Origin: an uncultured Clostridia bacterium
GTDB taxonomy: Bacteria; Bacillota; Clostridia; Oscillospirales; Acutalibacteraceae
Reading direction: 5' to 3'
Length of the DNA: 64,000 nucleotides
NCBI GenBank assembly: GCA_947623505.1
Contig: CANQGT010000008.1
Span: 1 to 64,000 of the forward strand
Positions 52,510-62,137 of this stretch are shown piece by piece (within the stretch, counting starts at the first letter, position 1; every line of letters begins with the position of its first letter). A program made the position numbers and the translations under genes. Below the pieces are notes generated by a model. The model saw only the letters and a list, made by a program, of their open reading frames with translations. It did not search any database and had not been told where the DNA came from.

Positions 52510-53551
52510 ACGCGGCCTCTTTTGTTATGAGCAGCAGTTTAACGAGCGTTTCCTCAAGAATAAGCCTTTTGTCGGCTGAGGTGCTTTTAAGGCTGTTGTC
52601 AGCAAGCATAAGCACGTCAAGCGATCTGCGAAGCCGGCCGACCGAAAGGCGCGAGCTGTTGGACAGAGCGTTTTTCAGCAAAAATTCCCTGCCTTTATAG
52701 TTATAGTATTTTCCGACGTCGTCAAAACGCTCTCCCGCTATTTTGGCGCACTTGACCCTATACATATCGACGTAGCCTCCCGAAACCGCCGAAAGTATCG
52801 AAACGGGATCCTCCTTTATCGCGAACAGAGTATTGAGCACGTCGAAAGCGGCTTCATAATCACCTCTGAGTATCGCCTTGGAAAGGTCAAAGATTCTTGC
52901 CTGAAGGCATTTGACCGCCAAATCGTTTATAAGGTTTTTTGTCACTTCTCCTCCGCCCGCTCCGGCGCAGAGCTTATCTACTTCGTTCATAAGCGTTTTA
53001 ATATCGCTGCCCGAAACGGAAATAAGATATTTCGCGTTTTCGGGGGAAATATAAGCGTTTCTTTTTTTACAGCCGCTTACAACCATTTTAACAAGATCAT
53101 CTTCGCTTCTGCGATCCAAAACCACGACCGAACCGGCATTTGAAAACGCGTTTTCAACCGACTTGAGCCTTGAACTGTTTTTTGAATCGAACGAAGCGGT
53201 ATCATACCAAAAAACAAGCATTGTTGTTTCGGGAATATCCGAAAGAAATTCTTTTATCGCATCCGTGTCCGCCGCGCTTTTCTCAAAAGGATAATCGCAA
53301 ACAAGAATGAAATTGCGCCCTCCCATCATCGGCAGCATTTCAGCGTCGCTTAGTATATCCGAAAGAGAGGCTGTTTTTCCCGTATAGCTGTGAAAATTAA
53401 AATCGGCAAAATCGGGATTGACGTTTTTTTCCTTCAGTCTGCCTATATAATATTCTTTTAAATAGCTTTCCTCGCCGTAAATAAGATAAGCTTTAGAAAA
53501 ATCTCCTGTTTTTAACTGCCGTTTCAGTTCGCTTTCGCCTATTTTAGCCAC
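52496..53551 (-). CDS. holA: DNA polymerase III subunit delta
   Basis: A 351-residue clamp-loader subunit. It has an AAA+-like N-terminal domain (KAYLIYGEESYLKEYYIGRL) and helical C-terminal domains with LQARIFDLSKAILRGDY and PVSILSAVSGGYVDMYRVK. It opens the sliding clamp during replication. The gene overlaps comEC by 13 bp at its start and rnmV by 14 bp at its end; comEC-holA is a frequent Firmicute pairing. Confidence 0.92.
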   Translation of the reverse strand: MAKIGESELKRQLKTGDFSKAYLIYGEESYLKEYYIGRLKEKNVNPDFADFNFHSYTGKTASLSDILSDAEMLPMMGGRNFILVCDYPFEKSAADTDAIKEFLSDIPETTMLVFWYDTASFDSKNSSRLKSVENAFSNAGSVVVLDRRSEDDLVKMVVSGCKKRNAYISPENAKYLISVSGSDIKTLMNEVDKLCAGAGGGEVTKNLINDLAVKCLQARIFDLSKAILRGDYEAAFDVLNTLFAIKEDPVSILSAVSGGYVDMYRVKCAKIAGERFDDVGKYYNYKGREFLLKNALSNSSRLSVGRLRRSLDVLMLADNSLKSTSADKRLILEETLVKLLLITKEAAYDKD

Positions 53552-55548
53552 TGATTGAGCCCCCTCTTGCCGCTGCCGTATTTATTGACCGTATAAAGCG
53601 AGTCAAATTCGCTTGTTTCATTAAAGCATATGTCTCCGCCGTAGGAGCGGCAGTAAAACCGCCTGCCGTATATTTCAAGCGTGATATCGGTTTTACTTTT
53701 ACCGCCGTAATGATATTTTACATTAAGGTTACGCCATAAATCAACATCAAATTCATCGGCGTTAAAAATATTTCCGCAGTTTATTCCCGCAAGATCTTCT
53801 TTTTCGGCTGTCACATAATTCAAAACCTTAAAATCCCGGGCAAGTCTTTTTGAGTATTCGCTGCCGCCTGTATCTATTATCATAACCGTTTCAAGATTTT
53901 TTGCGCGCGCAAGGCTTTTGACAGCGGAATACTGATTATAATCCTCAACGCCTATGACGAGAAGATTTTCGGAATCGTAAACGGCGACTGACGTTGAATA
54001 ATAACCGCCGATTTCTCTGATAAAAACGCAGTTTGAGTTAATTAAAGCGCTGCCGAAAAGAATAGCCGCGAACAAAATGGCGGAAACAACGGCGCAAGGC
54101 TTGATGAGCCGCTTTTTTCCGAATAAGAAAACAAACCCGAAAAGAAAAAGAACGGCGGCTATCGCAAGACCTATCTCCGGTGTGCATATATCAGTTACGG
54201 CATAAGGAAGATCGGCACACTTTTCGGTGAGCAAAAGCATTGAGCCCGCCCCGATTTTCGCAACAAAGGCAAACGCCGCGCAGACGGGCGAAAGCCATTG
54301 AAGGGCAGTCATAAGAAAAGCGCTTACAAGAGTTATCTGCGCAACGGGTATCATTATTAAATTCAGAAAAATTCCGGCAAGGCTTACATAGCCGAAAAAG
54401 GCGAAAATAACGGGAAGTGTCGTTATGAACACGGCAAGCGAAGCGAGAAAAATATCGGCAAAAAACTTAAGTATATAATTCTTCGGTTTTATCTTTTCGG
54501 CAAGCAAAGGCTCAACCGTAACGAGCCCCAAGACCGCGGTGACGGTGAGCAGCGCTCCCGCATCTGTAACGGCAAACGGATTTAAACAAATTACAAATAC
54601 CGAAAATCCGAGCGAATTAAGCGTGTCGCTCTTTTCGTTTATAACTTCGCCTGCGAGCAATATAATCATCATTATGCCCGCTCTTGTAACGGATTTTGAA
54701 AATCCTGTAAGTGCCATATAGGACAAAACCGAAAATACGGAGATAACGGAGCGCGGGATTTTCGGCACTTTCAGCTTTTTAAGGAAGAAAAACAGAGCGC
54801 CCGAAAGTACTGTGAGATGAAGCCCCGAAACGGCAAGCAAGTGAGACGTGCCGCTCGATGAGAAATCGTTTTTAATATCGTCGGTAAGATTTGATTTGTC
54901 GCCGATAAGCAGAGCGGTAATAACGGCGGCCTCTTTCTTCGGCGCTTTGCCGAAAATAAAATCTCTTAACGCGTTTCTGGCATTTAAAATAAACCTCTCG
55001 GGCCCCGAAACGTAACTGTTTTCAACACCGAATGACGAAAGATTTGCCGAAAGAAAAATTCCGTTTCCGAAATTTCCGAAAGAATCAAAGCCGTTTTCGG
55101 CAGTCAGGCGCAACTTTAACTTTCCGTTTATTATTTGGCCGTAATCCGCGTCTATCCTTTTCTTGCCTCGCAATTTAAGAGTTATTCTCTGCGGGGCGTT
55201 TTCACAATCCACGGAAACGGTCTTTACCGTGTATGTAAAGAAATCCCCCGTTTCGCTTTCTTTAAGCTCCGATATATAAAACCGGGTCGAAACTGTTTTT
55301 CCGTCCAGCGCCTTTTGCGGCAGAAAAACGCCGGCATATACGCAGATGAAAAGCGCGCAGGCAAGAAAGGCGCTTATCATACAAACGGGAACGGCAGCGG
55401 CGCGGCGTGTCTTTTTGACGATAACCGAAAGCGCAAAGGCGGCGCCTGTGACCGCCAAGGCCGCAAACGCCGCTTTTATACCGAAAATATTCAGAACTAT
55501 AAGAGTAATCGCAAAAGAAAAACCGATATGCGCAAATACTCTTTTCAT
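53539..55548 (-). CDS. comEC: ComEC/Rec2-family DNA internalisation channel protein
   Basis: A 669-residue membrane protein. After N-terminal helices and an OB-like extracellular domain, the competence core appears: LLIGDKSNLTDDIKNDFSSS followed by GTSHLLAVSGLHLTVLSGAL, both diagnostic, then several helices. The last about 165 residues occupy the place of the metallo-beta-lactamase domain but contain no HxHxDH motif. It would carry single-stranded DNA into the cell. It follows lacZ by four bp and overlaps holA. Confidence 0.92.
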   Translation of the reverse strand: MKRVFAHIGFSFAITLIVLNIFGIKAAFAALAVTGAAFALSVIVKKTRRAAAVPVCMISAFLACALFICVYAGVFLPQKALDGKTVSTRFYISELKESETGDFFTYTVKTVSVDCENAPQRITLKLRGKKRIDADYGQIINGKLKLRLTAENGFDSFGNFGNGIFLSANLSSFGVENSYVSGPERFILNARNALRDFIFGKAPKKEAAVITALLIGDKSNLTDDIKNDFSSSGTSHLLAVSGLHLTVLSGALFFFLKKLKVPKIPRSVISVFSVLSYMALTGFSKSVTRAGIMMIILLAGEVINEKSDTLNSLGFSVFVICLNPFAVTDAGALLTVTAVLGLVTVEPLLAEKIKPKNYILKFFADIFLASLAVFITTLPVIFAFFGYVSLAGIFLNLIMIPVAQITLVSAFLMTALQWLSPVCAAFAFVAKIGAGSMLLLTEKCADLPYAVTDICTPEIGLAIAAVLFLFGFVFLFGKKRLIKPCAVVSAILFAAILFGSALINSNCVFIREIGGYYSTSVAVYDSENLLVIGVEDYNQYSAVKSLARAKNLETVMIIDTGGSEYSKRLARDFKVLNYVTAEKEDLAGINCGNIFNADEFDVDLWRNLNVKYHYGGKSKTDITLEIYGRRFYCRSYGGDICFNETSEFDSLYTVNKYGSGKRGLNQWLK

Positions 55549-55552
55549 TAAA

Positions 55553-58500
55553 CTACTCCCCTGCCTTTACGGGCTCTATCACATAGCTGTAGCTCTGCTT
55601 TACTCCTTTTTTCATTTTATACTGCTCGCGCACAAAAGCCTGCCCCGGCATATCGCCTCCGACTCCGCAAAGCTGATGATCGATATTGACGGTGGTTATC
55701 TTCTGATCATACGGTATATTGTGAACGTGAGTGGCTTTTTCAAGTCCCTCGGTCGTGTAATGATACAAGCTGAAATTAAGCGGATCATTATAGTAAGCGG
55801 AAACTTTAAAACCGTTTCCGAATTTATCGGTAACAGAAAACTCGCGCGCGTCGGCTCTGTTTGAGCTCTCCTGCGGGCGCATATAACGGTGCTCAAGATC
55901 GGTCACGGTTGAGGTGTATCTGCCTATCTTTGCTCCTGTTTTTCTGTCCCAATATGTGGGATGCGGGCCTCTGCCGTACCAGCTTACATATTCCATATTG
56001 CCGTTCAGCACCATTCTTGAGCCGAATTTTATCATATCCGCTTTTGGAACCGCGCTGTGATAAACATAGAGCCTCCCGTCGGGATATATACGGTATGTTG
56101 AAACGGAATTTTTGAGCATCGGCGTTTTCCACGCAATATGGATCTCAACGCTGTTGTCGTTATTCTGAGAAACGGCGGTTTTTACCGCTCTTGCCTTTTT
56201 GCCCGCTTTCGCCCATTTATAGAACGGGTGAAACGGAATAAGGAAAGGTGTGAAATTAAGAAAATCAATGTCGTTATCGGTAAGCGCTCTGAAATAATAC
56301 GGTTCAAGCGGAGCTTTCAGCGCCTCGATACCGCCGACGTTGTAATTCACTATACGCCCGTTGCTTATCTTTACCAAAAGCTCGTCGCCGTTTATTTCAA
56401 CTCTATTTCCATGCGCGGTGTAATGCAGGCTGCCTACGGCCGTAGGTTCCTGAGGCTGCGGCATAGCGTTCAGAATAAACTGATCCCAAGCTATCTCGTA
56501 GCCCTCTTCAAGCCCGGGCGACCGCTTTGTGGTGTGGAATGAAACGGTGAGCACAACCTCTTTGTCCTTCGGAACGCTCGGGTAATCGTAAGGAATTGTA
56601 ATAAACGTTTCAGAGAGGGGTTCGCACTCAAATTTTTCAAGCTTGCCCGATTTCAGTTCCTCACCGTTTGCCTCAAGCTTCCATCTGCATTCATAAGCGG
56701 AAACGTCGGTAAACAAAAACTTGTTTTTAACGCGCAAAGTGCCTTTATGAATATCGAACATTTCCGTCTTTATCTCGGCGTAGACTTTCTTTACCTCGTA
56801 TATCTGCGGGTGAACCGTTCTGTCCGCCGCGATAATGCCGTTTGCGCAGAAATAAGTATTTGAGCCAGCCATAGCGGTCGTATTCGGTGCGTTGATAAGC
56901 CTTCTCGGCTCTCGCTTCGCGAAATCGTCGCCGTAAAGCCATTCGTCCTTCCCGTTTTTATTTACGCGGTGAATGGTTTGGTCAACAAAATCCCATATAA
57001 ATCCGCCGCACATATTGTCGTACTTCTCGAAATCGTCCATATATTCCTGAAAATTTCCGAGGGAATTTTCCATTGAATGGGCGTATTCGCAAAGAATAAC
57101 GGGCTTGCCCTCGTACATTTCGGGCTTTATCGGCTTACTGTCCGCCGCAAGCTGATTCGCTATATTATCATAAAGAGAAATTTTGATTTCTTCCTTGTTG
57201 CCCAACTTTTCCATAATATCGGGGAGAGGATACATACGGGATATAACGTCGCTCTTTGTGAGATCGAAATCACCCTCGTAATGGAATTGCCTTGTGTCGT
57301 CCAGCTTCAGCGCCGCCCGCTTCATCGCGGCGAAATTGTCCCCGTCGCCGGCCTCGTTTCCGAGGCTCCACATAAATACGCAGGGATTGTTTCTGTCGCG
57401 CAGAACCATACGCTCCATTCTGTCCACAACGGCGTCGGTCCATACGGGATTGCTTCCGGGAACGCCTTTGCGCCTTACACCGTGCGATTCAACCTCGCAT
57501 TCGTCCATAACATAAAAGCCGTATCTGTTGCACATTTTATAGAAATAAGGATCGTCGGGATAATGCGAAGTGCGTATCGCGTTGATATTATTCTGCTTCA
57601 TAATATCAAGATCCTGTTTATAGCGCTCACGGGGAACGGCCCAGCCGTGATCGGGATCGAAATCGTGGCGGTTTACGCCCCTAATCATCAGCGGCATACC
57701 GTTAAAATATATCTTTTCGCCCTTTATCTCAACCTGCTTAAAGCCGACTTCATAGGTTTTAACGGCATAAATCCTGCTGCCGCAGCGCACCATCATTATC
57801 AGTTTATAAAGATTCGGGTGCTCTGCCGACCATTTTCTCGGATTATGCACGGTGGTTTCAAGCTTGATTACAGTCTTATCCTCGTTCAAAACGCCGTGAG
57901 CGGAGCCTATGGGGATCTCCATTCCCGTGTCGGAAAGAAGCGAAGCCTCAACCAAAACGGTATTTTTCTCTCCCGCATAATTTCTTATTTCCATTTCAAG
58001 ACTGACGTTTGAATCCGTATAATAATTATCGAAAACGGTTTTAAAATAAAAATCACGAAGTGAAACCGGGCTCTCAGCGAAGAGATAGACCTCTCTGTAA
58101 ATTCCGCAGAGCCACCACATATCCTGATCTTCAAGATACGTGCCGTCCGAATATCTGTAAACCTTGGCGGTGATAAGATTTTCCTCGTCAAAGCTTAGAT
58201 ATTTGGTTATATTAAATTCGTGGGGAGTCATCGAGCCCTGACCGTAGCCGACGAAATTTCCGTTTATGTAAACCTCTATCGCGGCCTTTACGGCGCCGAA
58301 ATGAACGAATATCTCCCTGCCTTTCCAAAGAGGGCTGATATAGAATTTCTTTCTGTAAAAGCCTATCTCCTGCATCGCGTGGTCAATGTGAGGAATTTTT
58401 CCGCGGCTTCTGCTTATCGCTCTCGGAAAAGTGCTTGCATAGTAATACGGCACCGAAAAGCCCTCCGTCTGCCACACGGACGGAACGTTAATATCCCTCC

Positions 58501-58717
58501 ATTTGGCATCCGAAAATCCCGGGGATTCAAATCTCGCGGGCTGATTTTTCAAACCGCGCTGCCAAAAGAATTTCCAGTTGCCGTTAAGAGACTGCTTATA
58601 TTTGCTTGGAGCGCCCGAAAGCGCGGTTTTGAGATCGTCATACGGCATAGCAATCGTATGACCGTCCTCTTTGTTAATTTTAATAACAGAAGGATCTTCC
58701 CAAATCTCTTTTTTCAT
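55553..58717 (-). CDS. lacZ: Beta-galactosidase, GH2
   Basis: A 1054-residue GH2 enzyme of E. coli LacZ type, cytosolic (no signal peptide). The sugar-binding domain begins ALSGAPSKYKQSLNGNWKFF; the acid/base Glu is in FMWSLGNEAGDGDNF and the nucleophile Glu in ILCEYAHSMENSLGNFQEYM, with WDFVDQTI following and the small-chain domain at the C-terminus. It hydrolyses lactose or beta-galactosides. A promoter lies upstream; comEC starts four bp after its stop. Confidence 0.96.
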   Translation of the reverse strand: MKKEIWEDPSVIKINKEDGHTIAMPYDDLKTALSGAPSKYKQSLNGNWKFFWQRGLKNQPARFESPGFSDAKWRDINVPSVWQTEGFSVPYYYASTFPRAISRSRGKIPHIDHAMQEIGFYRKKFYISPLWKGREIFVHFGAVKAAIEVYINGNFVGYGQGSMTPHEFNITKYLSFDEENLITAKVYRYSDGTYLEDQDMWWLCGIYREVYLFAESPVSLRDFYFKTVFDNYYTDSNVSLEMEIRNYAGEKNTVLVEASLLSDTGMEIPIGSAHGVLNEDKTVIKLETTVHNPRKWSAEHPNLYKLIMMVRCGSRIYAVKTYEVGFKQVEIKGEKIYFNGMPLMIRGVNRHDFDPDHGWAVPRERYKQDLDIMKQNNINAIRTSHYPDDPYFYKMCNRYGFYVMDECEVESHGVRRKGVPGSNPVWTDAVVDRMERMVLRDRNNPCVFMWSLGNEAGDGDNFAAMKRAALKLDDTRQFHYEGDFDLTKSDVISRMYPLPDIMEKLGNKEEIKISLYDNIANQLAADSKPIKPEMYEGKPVILCEYAHSMENSLGNFQEYMDDFEKYDNMCGGFIWDFVDQTIHRVNKNGKDEWLYGDDFAKREPRRLINAPNTTAMAGSNTYFCANGIIAADRTVHPQIYEVKKVYAEIKTEMFDIHKGTLRVKNKFLFTDVSAYECRWKLEANGEELKSGKLEKFECEPLSETFITIPYDYPSVPKDKEVVLTVSFHTTKRSPGLEEGYEIAWDQFILNAMPQPQEPTAVGSLHYTAHGNRVEINGDELLVKISNGRIVNYNVGGIEALKAPLEPYYFRALTDNDIDFLNFTPFLIPFHPFYKWAKAGKKARAVKTAVSQNNDNSVEIHIAWKTPMLKNSVSTYRIYPDGRLYVYHSAVPKADMIKFGSRMVLNGNMEYVSWYGRGPHPTYWDRKTGAKIGRYTSTVTDLEHRYMRPQESSNRADAREFSVTDKFGNGFKVSAYYNDPLNFSLYHYTTEGLEKATHVHNIPYDQKITTVNIDHQLCGVGGDMPGQAFVREQYKMKKGVKQSYSYVIEPVKAGE

Positions 58718-58743
58718 AAAATCAGCACCATCTTTCTGATTCT

Positions 58744-58772
58744 ATAATAAATTATATTTTAAAAAAAGTCAA
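58744..58772 (-). promoter_or_regulatory. lacZ operon promoter
   Basis: TTGACT (58772-58767) and TATTAT (58749-58744) on the minus strand, 17-bp spacer. It would drive comEC-holA-rnmV as well. Confidence 0.65.
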
Positions 58773-58820
58773 TAAAAGCGGTCAAACGAATAAGTCGCGC
58801 GAGAATTTGAAAGCCTGTTA

Positions 58821-58850
58821 TAGACAAATTCAGGTAAATTGTGTTATACT
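58821..58850 (+). promoter_or_regulatory. Promoter of the FemAB-like gene
   Basis: TAGACA (58821-58826) and TATACT (58845-58850) with an 18-bp spacer, about 47 bp before the start. Confidence 0.5.
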
Positions 58851-58896
58851 AAACAGAAAGAATCAGTTGTATATTATTCCCGACGGAGGCGTTATT

Positions 58897-59931
58897 TTGA
58901 TAGTTAGAGTTGACGACGGCAATCTTGCCGAATATGAGGATTTTATAAGAAAGCATCCGAAAGGTCTGTTTCAGCACTCCTCAAAATGGGCAAAAGTAAA
59001 ATCGGCATGGAAATGGGAAGCCATAATGCTTAAAGACGGCGAGGGCAATATAAAAGGCGCCGCCGCCGCTCTTATAAGATTTATTCCCGTAATAAAATAT
59101 TCGTTGTTTTACGTTTGCCGCGGATTTACGGCGGACGAGGACGATTTTGAAACATTCGACGCCTTGTTTGACGGCCTGCTTGAGCTTGCGAAGGAATACA
59201 AGGCTTACTGCATTAAAATAGATCCCGAAATCACCGTTGAAAATGCAGCTTATAAAAAACATCTTACGGAAAAGGGCTTTATCGAACTCAATCCCGGTTG
59301 TATGAATTTTGAAAACGTGCAGCCGCGCTTTGTTTACTGCTTTGACTATAACGGCCTTTCACTTGACGAGCTGATGCTGACATTCAAGCCGGATTACAGA
59401 AACAGAATACGCAAAGCCTCCAAAAAAGGCGTTGAGGTAAAAATACAGGGCGTTGAGGCGCTTGACGATTTCGTTAAAATAATGCTTGAAACAGGCGAGC
59501 GCGACGGCTTTTTAACCCGCCCAAAATCCTATTTTGAAAAGATACTGAACTGTATGGGCGACGACGCGAGGCTTTATATGGCATATTATGAGGGTAAACC
59601 GATTGCGGGAACGATAGCGATAAAATGGGGCGAAAACGTTATGAAATACCAGTACGGCGCCTCGTCAAATTCCTACAGAAACGTATATCCGAATTATCTT
59701 CTTCAATGGTCTATGATGGAATGGGGCCACGAATGCGGCTGTAAGGTCTACGATTTCGGCGGAATAAGCGGCGACTGTATGAACCCCGATAATCCGCACT
59801 ACGGTCTTTGGAGGTTTAAGCACGGTTTCGGCGGATATATGAAAGAATTTATAGGTGAATTTGACTACGTTATAAATAAGCCTGTATATAAGCTGTACAA
59901 TTTTGCGCTGAAAGCAAGGAGCCGTCTGTAA
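58897..59931 (+). CDS. FemAB-family aminoacyltransferase (peptidoglycan bridge formation)
   Basis: A 344-residue protein with two GNAT-like domains. Marks of the family are FQHSSKWAKVKSAWKWEA at the start, FKPDYRNRIRKASKKGVEV near residue 165, YYEGKPIAGTIAIKWGENVM and YDFGGISGDCMNPDNPHYGL near the end. FemABX enzymes add amino acids from aminoacyl-tRNA to lipid II on the cytosolic face. The TTG start at 58897 is set by GGAGG upstream; the frame is open further upstream. An atypical alanine racemase follows 36 bp later, suggesting a joint role in bridge or stem modification. Confidence 0.87.
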   Translation: MIVRVDDGNLAEYEDFIRKHPKGLFQHSSKWAKVKSAWKWEAIMLKDGEGNIKGAAAALIRFIPVIKYSLFYVCRGFTADEDDFETFDALFDGLLELAKEYKAYCIKIDPEITVENAAYKKHLTEKGFIELNPGCMNFENVQPRFVYCFDYNGLSLDELMLTFKPDYRNRIRKASKKGVEVKIQGVEALDDFVKIMLETGERDGFLTRPKSYFEKILNCMGDDARLYMAYYEGKPIAGTIAIKWGENVMKYQYGASSNSYRNVYPNYLLQWSMMEWGHECGCKVYDFGGISGDCMNPDNPHYGLWRFKHGFGGYMKEFIGEFDYVINKPVYKLYNFALKARSRL

Positions 59932-59967
59932 AAAATCGTTTTGAATTAAAAAGCAAAGGGCATTGAA

Positions 59968-61041
59968 ATGAGCAGATATGTTATTGATAAAGGAAAACTG
60001 ATAGAAAATATCGGACTTTTGAAAGAGAAAGCGGGCGTGCCGATTATCGGTGTGGTTAAAGGCAACGGCTACGGTTTCGGCATAAAAGAATTTACCTCGG
60101 TTTTAAAAGAAAACGGAATAAACACATTTGCCGTTACCGAAGTTACGGATATAGCGCCGCTAAAAGAAATCGTCTCGGAAGAAAACATTCTTGTAATGCG
60201 CTCCACCTGCGTTGAAAGCGAGGCGGAAATAATCGCGAAAAACGGCTGTATCGCTACAATCGGTTCGCAGGAGGCCTGCCGTGTGATGGACAAGGTTTCG
60301 GCGGAGCTTGGAGTAAAAACAAAATGCCATCTTAAAATAGACACGGGTATGGGAAGATACGGCTTTATGCCGAGCGAAATAAATAAGGCTATCGAATGCT
60401 ATAAGGCGGAAAATCTTGAATTTATCGGGGCGTACACCCATTTTTCAAGCGCTTTCACAAACACGGCGCTTACAAGGGCGCAGCAAATTCTGTTTGAGGA
60501 CACGCTAAAGCAGATAGAAAAAGCGGGATACTCCGTCGGGACGCGCCATTGCGCCAACTCTCCCGCTCTTTTGAACGTAAACGGCGTTTCGATGGACGCG
60601 GTTCGGCTCGGTTCGGCGTTTACGGGGCGAGTAATCACGAAAAGCAGTCTTCCGCTCAACAGGCTCGGCAGACTTGAGGCCGAAGTAGTAGATATTAAAA
60701 CCGTTCCCGCGGGATATTCCGTCGGCTACAACGGCACCTTCAAAACCTCGCGGGAAACGAAAATCGCAATAGTTCCGATAGGTCATTACGACGGCTTCGG
60801 GCTTTCAAAAGGGAAAGAGCGGGTGACGGTTCGCTCCATACTCTCGCTTATCAAACAATTTCTTATGAAAAAACATCTTACCGTTGAAATCAACGGCAAG
60901 GCTTACCCCGTTATCGGAGATATAGGGCTTTCGCACACGGCCGTTGACGTAACGGGAAGCGATGTAAAATGCGGCGACACGGCAAGCGTTGATATTTCTC
61001 CGCTTATGGTAAACCCGAGAATAGAGAGAGTTTATAACTGA
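59968..61041 (+). CDS. Alanine racemase-family PLP enzyme with atypical C-terminus
   Basis: A 357-residue fold-type III PLP enzyme. The PLP Lys motif reads VVKGNGYGFG instead of VKANAYGHG, KIDTGMGRYGF, YTHFSSAF and AVRLGSAFTG are retained, and the catalytic Tyr segment is VGYNGTF. The usual GYADG segment is GHYDGFG, and the inter-subunit CMDQ segment that shapes the alanine site is missing (VIGDIGLSHTAVDVT in its place). It probably racemises an amino acid, but not necessarily alanine. It is co-oriented with the FemAB-like gene and ends at paired hairpins. Confidence 0.8.
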   Translation: MSRYVIDKGKLIENIGLLKEKAGVPIIGVVKGNGYGFGIKEFTSVLKENGINTFAVTEVTDIAPLKEIVSEENILVMRSTCVESEAEIIAKNGCIATIGSQEACRVMDKVSAELGVKTKCHLKIDTGMGRYGFMPSEINKAIECYKAENLEFIGAYTHFSSAFTNTALTRAQQILFEDTLKQIEKAGYSVGTRHCANSPALLNVNGVSMDAVRLGSAFTGRVITKSSLPLNRLGRLEAEVVDIKTVPAGYSVGYNGTFKTSRETKIAIVPIGHYDGFGLSKGKERVTVRSILSLIKQFLMKKHLTVEINGKAYPVIGDIGLSHTAVDVTGSDVKCGDTASVDISPLMVNPRIERVYN

Positions 61042-61070
61042 GGGGAGTCGAACCCGATAAGTCCCCTCAG
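61038..61070. terminator. First hairpin after the racemase gene
   Basis: CTGAGGGGA / TCCCCTCAG, a perfect 9-bp stem overlapping the stop codon; the tail is not T-rich. It may act with the next hairpin. Confidence 0.45.
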
Positions 61071-61121
61071 CTATATCAACGGCGGCACTGAAAACCGTTT
61101 ACAGATATTATATAATAAATT

Positions 61122-61147
61122 ACCGCCGAGGCTAACACCTCGGCGGT
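61122..61147. terminator. Bidirectional terminator between the racemase and membrane protein genes
   Basis: ACCGCCGAGG / CCTCGGCGGT, a perfect 10-bp stem with a 6-base loop, followed by TTTTCG. Confidence 0.85.
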
Positions 61148-61154
61148 TTTCGCA

Positions 61155-61691
61155 TCATTTAAGGTATTTTGTTATTCGCTTTTCGATTTTCTTTTCATAA
61201 AGCACAAGAAAGATTTTCAGAAGATAATCATACATAATGAATGTAAAATTCATTGCAGCGGCAAAACCGATGAGCAAAGCGTATGAAAACACGCCGTCCT
61301 CAAAAAACGGTATGTGAAATAAATAAACGCAAAGCAGCTCTATAACCGCTATCGACGTGTTGAAAACAAGCAGTTTCGATAAGAATCTCAACGGCTTTAT
61401 TTTAATTTTGTCAAAATACGATTTAACTATCGGGTAATAGCCGAAAAACAGAACGAACATAAGCACGCATTCTTTATCGGGAACAAGTATAAAAGACAGT
61501 ATTGAGGACGCCGCGTAAACAAGCGCGGCGCTTCCTACGCCGAATGTCTTCTTAATCATAACCGAAATAAGGCCTAACAGCATGGGAACAGTATAAGCGA
61601 ATATATAAACTACGCCGCCAAAAAACATAAGCGTTACATTGAGCGCGGCGGCAATACCGCATACAGCGGCGCGAATCGATTTCCTTTTCAT
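61155..61691 (-). CDS. Integral membrane protein of unknown function
   Basis: A 178-residue protein with five predicted helices, starting MKRKSIRAAVCGIAAALNVT and ending in a basic tail (YEKKIEKRITKYLK). Its layout recalls small ECF-type or DUF membrane proteins of Clostridia, but no diagnostic motif is visible. It overlaps rpiB by four bp and is the last gene of the fhs-tsaE-tsaB-rpiB unit, so it is certainly translated with them. Confidence 0.7.
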   Translation of the reverse strand: MKRKSIRAAVCGIAAALNVTLMFFGGVVYIFAYTVPMLLGLISVMIKKTFGVGSAALVYAASSILSFILVPDKECVLMFVLFFGYYPIVKSYFDKIKIKPLRFLSKLLVFNTSIAVIELLCVYLFHIPFFEDGVFSYALLIGFAAAMNFTFIMYDYLLKIFLVLYEKKIEKRITKYLK

Positions 61692-62137
61692 TCTATTTTT
61701 TCACCTTTTTCAAGAGCGCTGATCTGATCGATTCTTCTTTGATGCCTTCCTCCATCAAATTCCGTGTTGAGGAAAACATCAACAAGCTCCAACGCAAGCC
61801 CCGCGCCCGTAACTCTTTCACCGAGGCACAAAACGTTTGCGTCGTTGTGTGCTCTTGTGTATTTTGCGCCGAAATAGTTTGTGCAGGCGGCGGCGCGAAT
61901 ACCTTTAATTTTGTTCGCCGCCATTGAAATGCCGATTCCCGTGCCGCAGCAGAGTATGGCGAACTTGCATTCCCCGTTCACTACCGCCCCGCAAGCCCTG
62001 CTTGCCGCAACTGCATAATCAAAACTTTCGGGGGTATAGCATCCGAAATCTCTGCACTCTATCCCCTTTTCCTGCAAATAAGATTTGATTTTTTCCTTTA
62101 GCGAAAATCCCGCGTGGTCAGAACCGAGAGCTATCAT
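61688..62137 (-). CDS. rpiB: Ribose-5-phosphate isomerase B
   Basis: A 149-residue RpiB/LacAB enzyme interconverting ribose 5-phosphate and ribulose 5-phosphate. It begins IALGSDHAGFSLKEKIKSYL, has the active-site CCGTGIGISMAANKIKGIRA and ends HQRRIDQISALEKG. It overlaps tsaB and the membrane gene by four bp on each side. It supplies the pentose phosphate pool used by the araBAD products. Confidence 0.96.
   Translation of the reverse strand: MIALGSDHAGFSLKEKIKSYLQEKGIECRDFGCYTPESFDYAVAASRACGAVVNGECKFAILCCGTGIGISMAANKIKGIRAAACTNYFGAKYTRAHNDANVLCLGERVTGAGLALELVDVFLNTEFDGGRHQRRIDQISALEKGEKIE

Noticed and set aside
61038-61070. Hairpin with GAGTCGAACC resembling a tRNA T-arm
   Set aside because: No acceptor, D-arm or anticodon arm accompanies it; it overlaps the stop of the racemase gene and is a simple hairpin.
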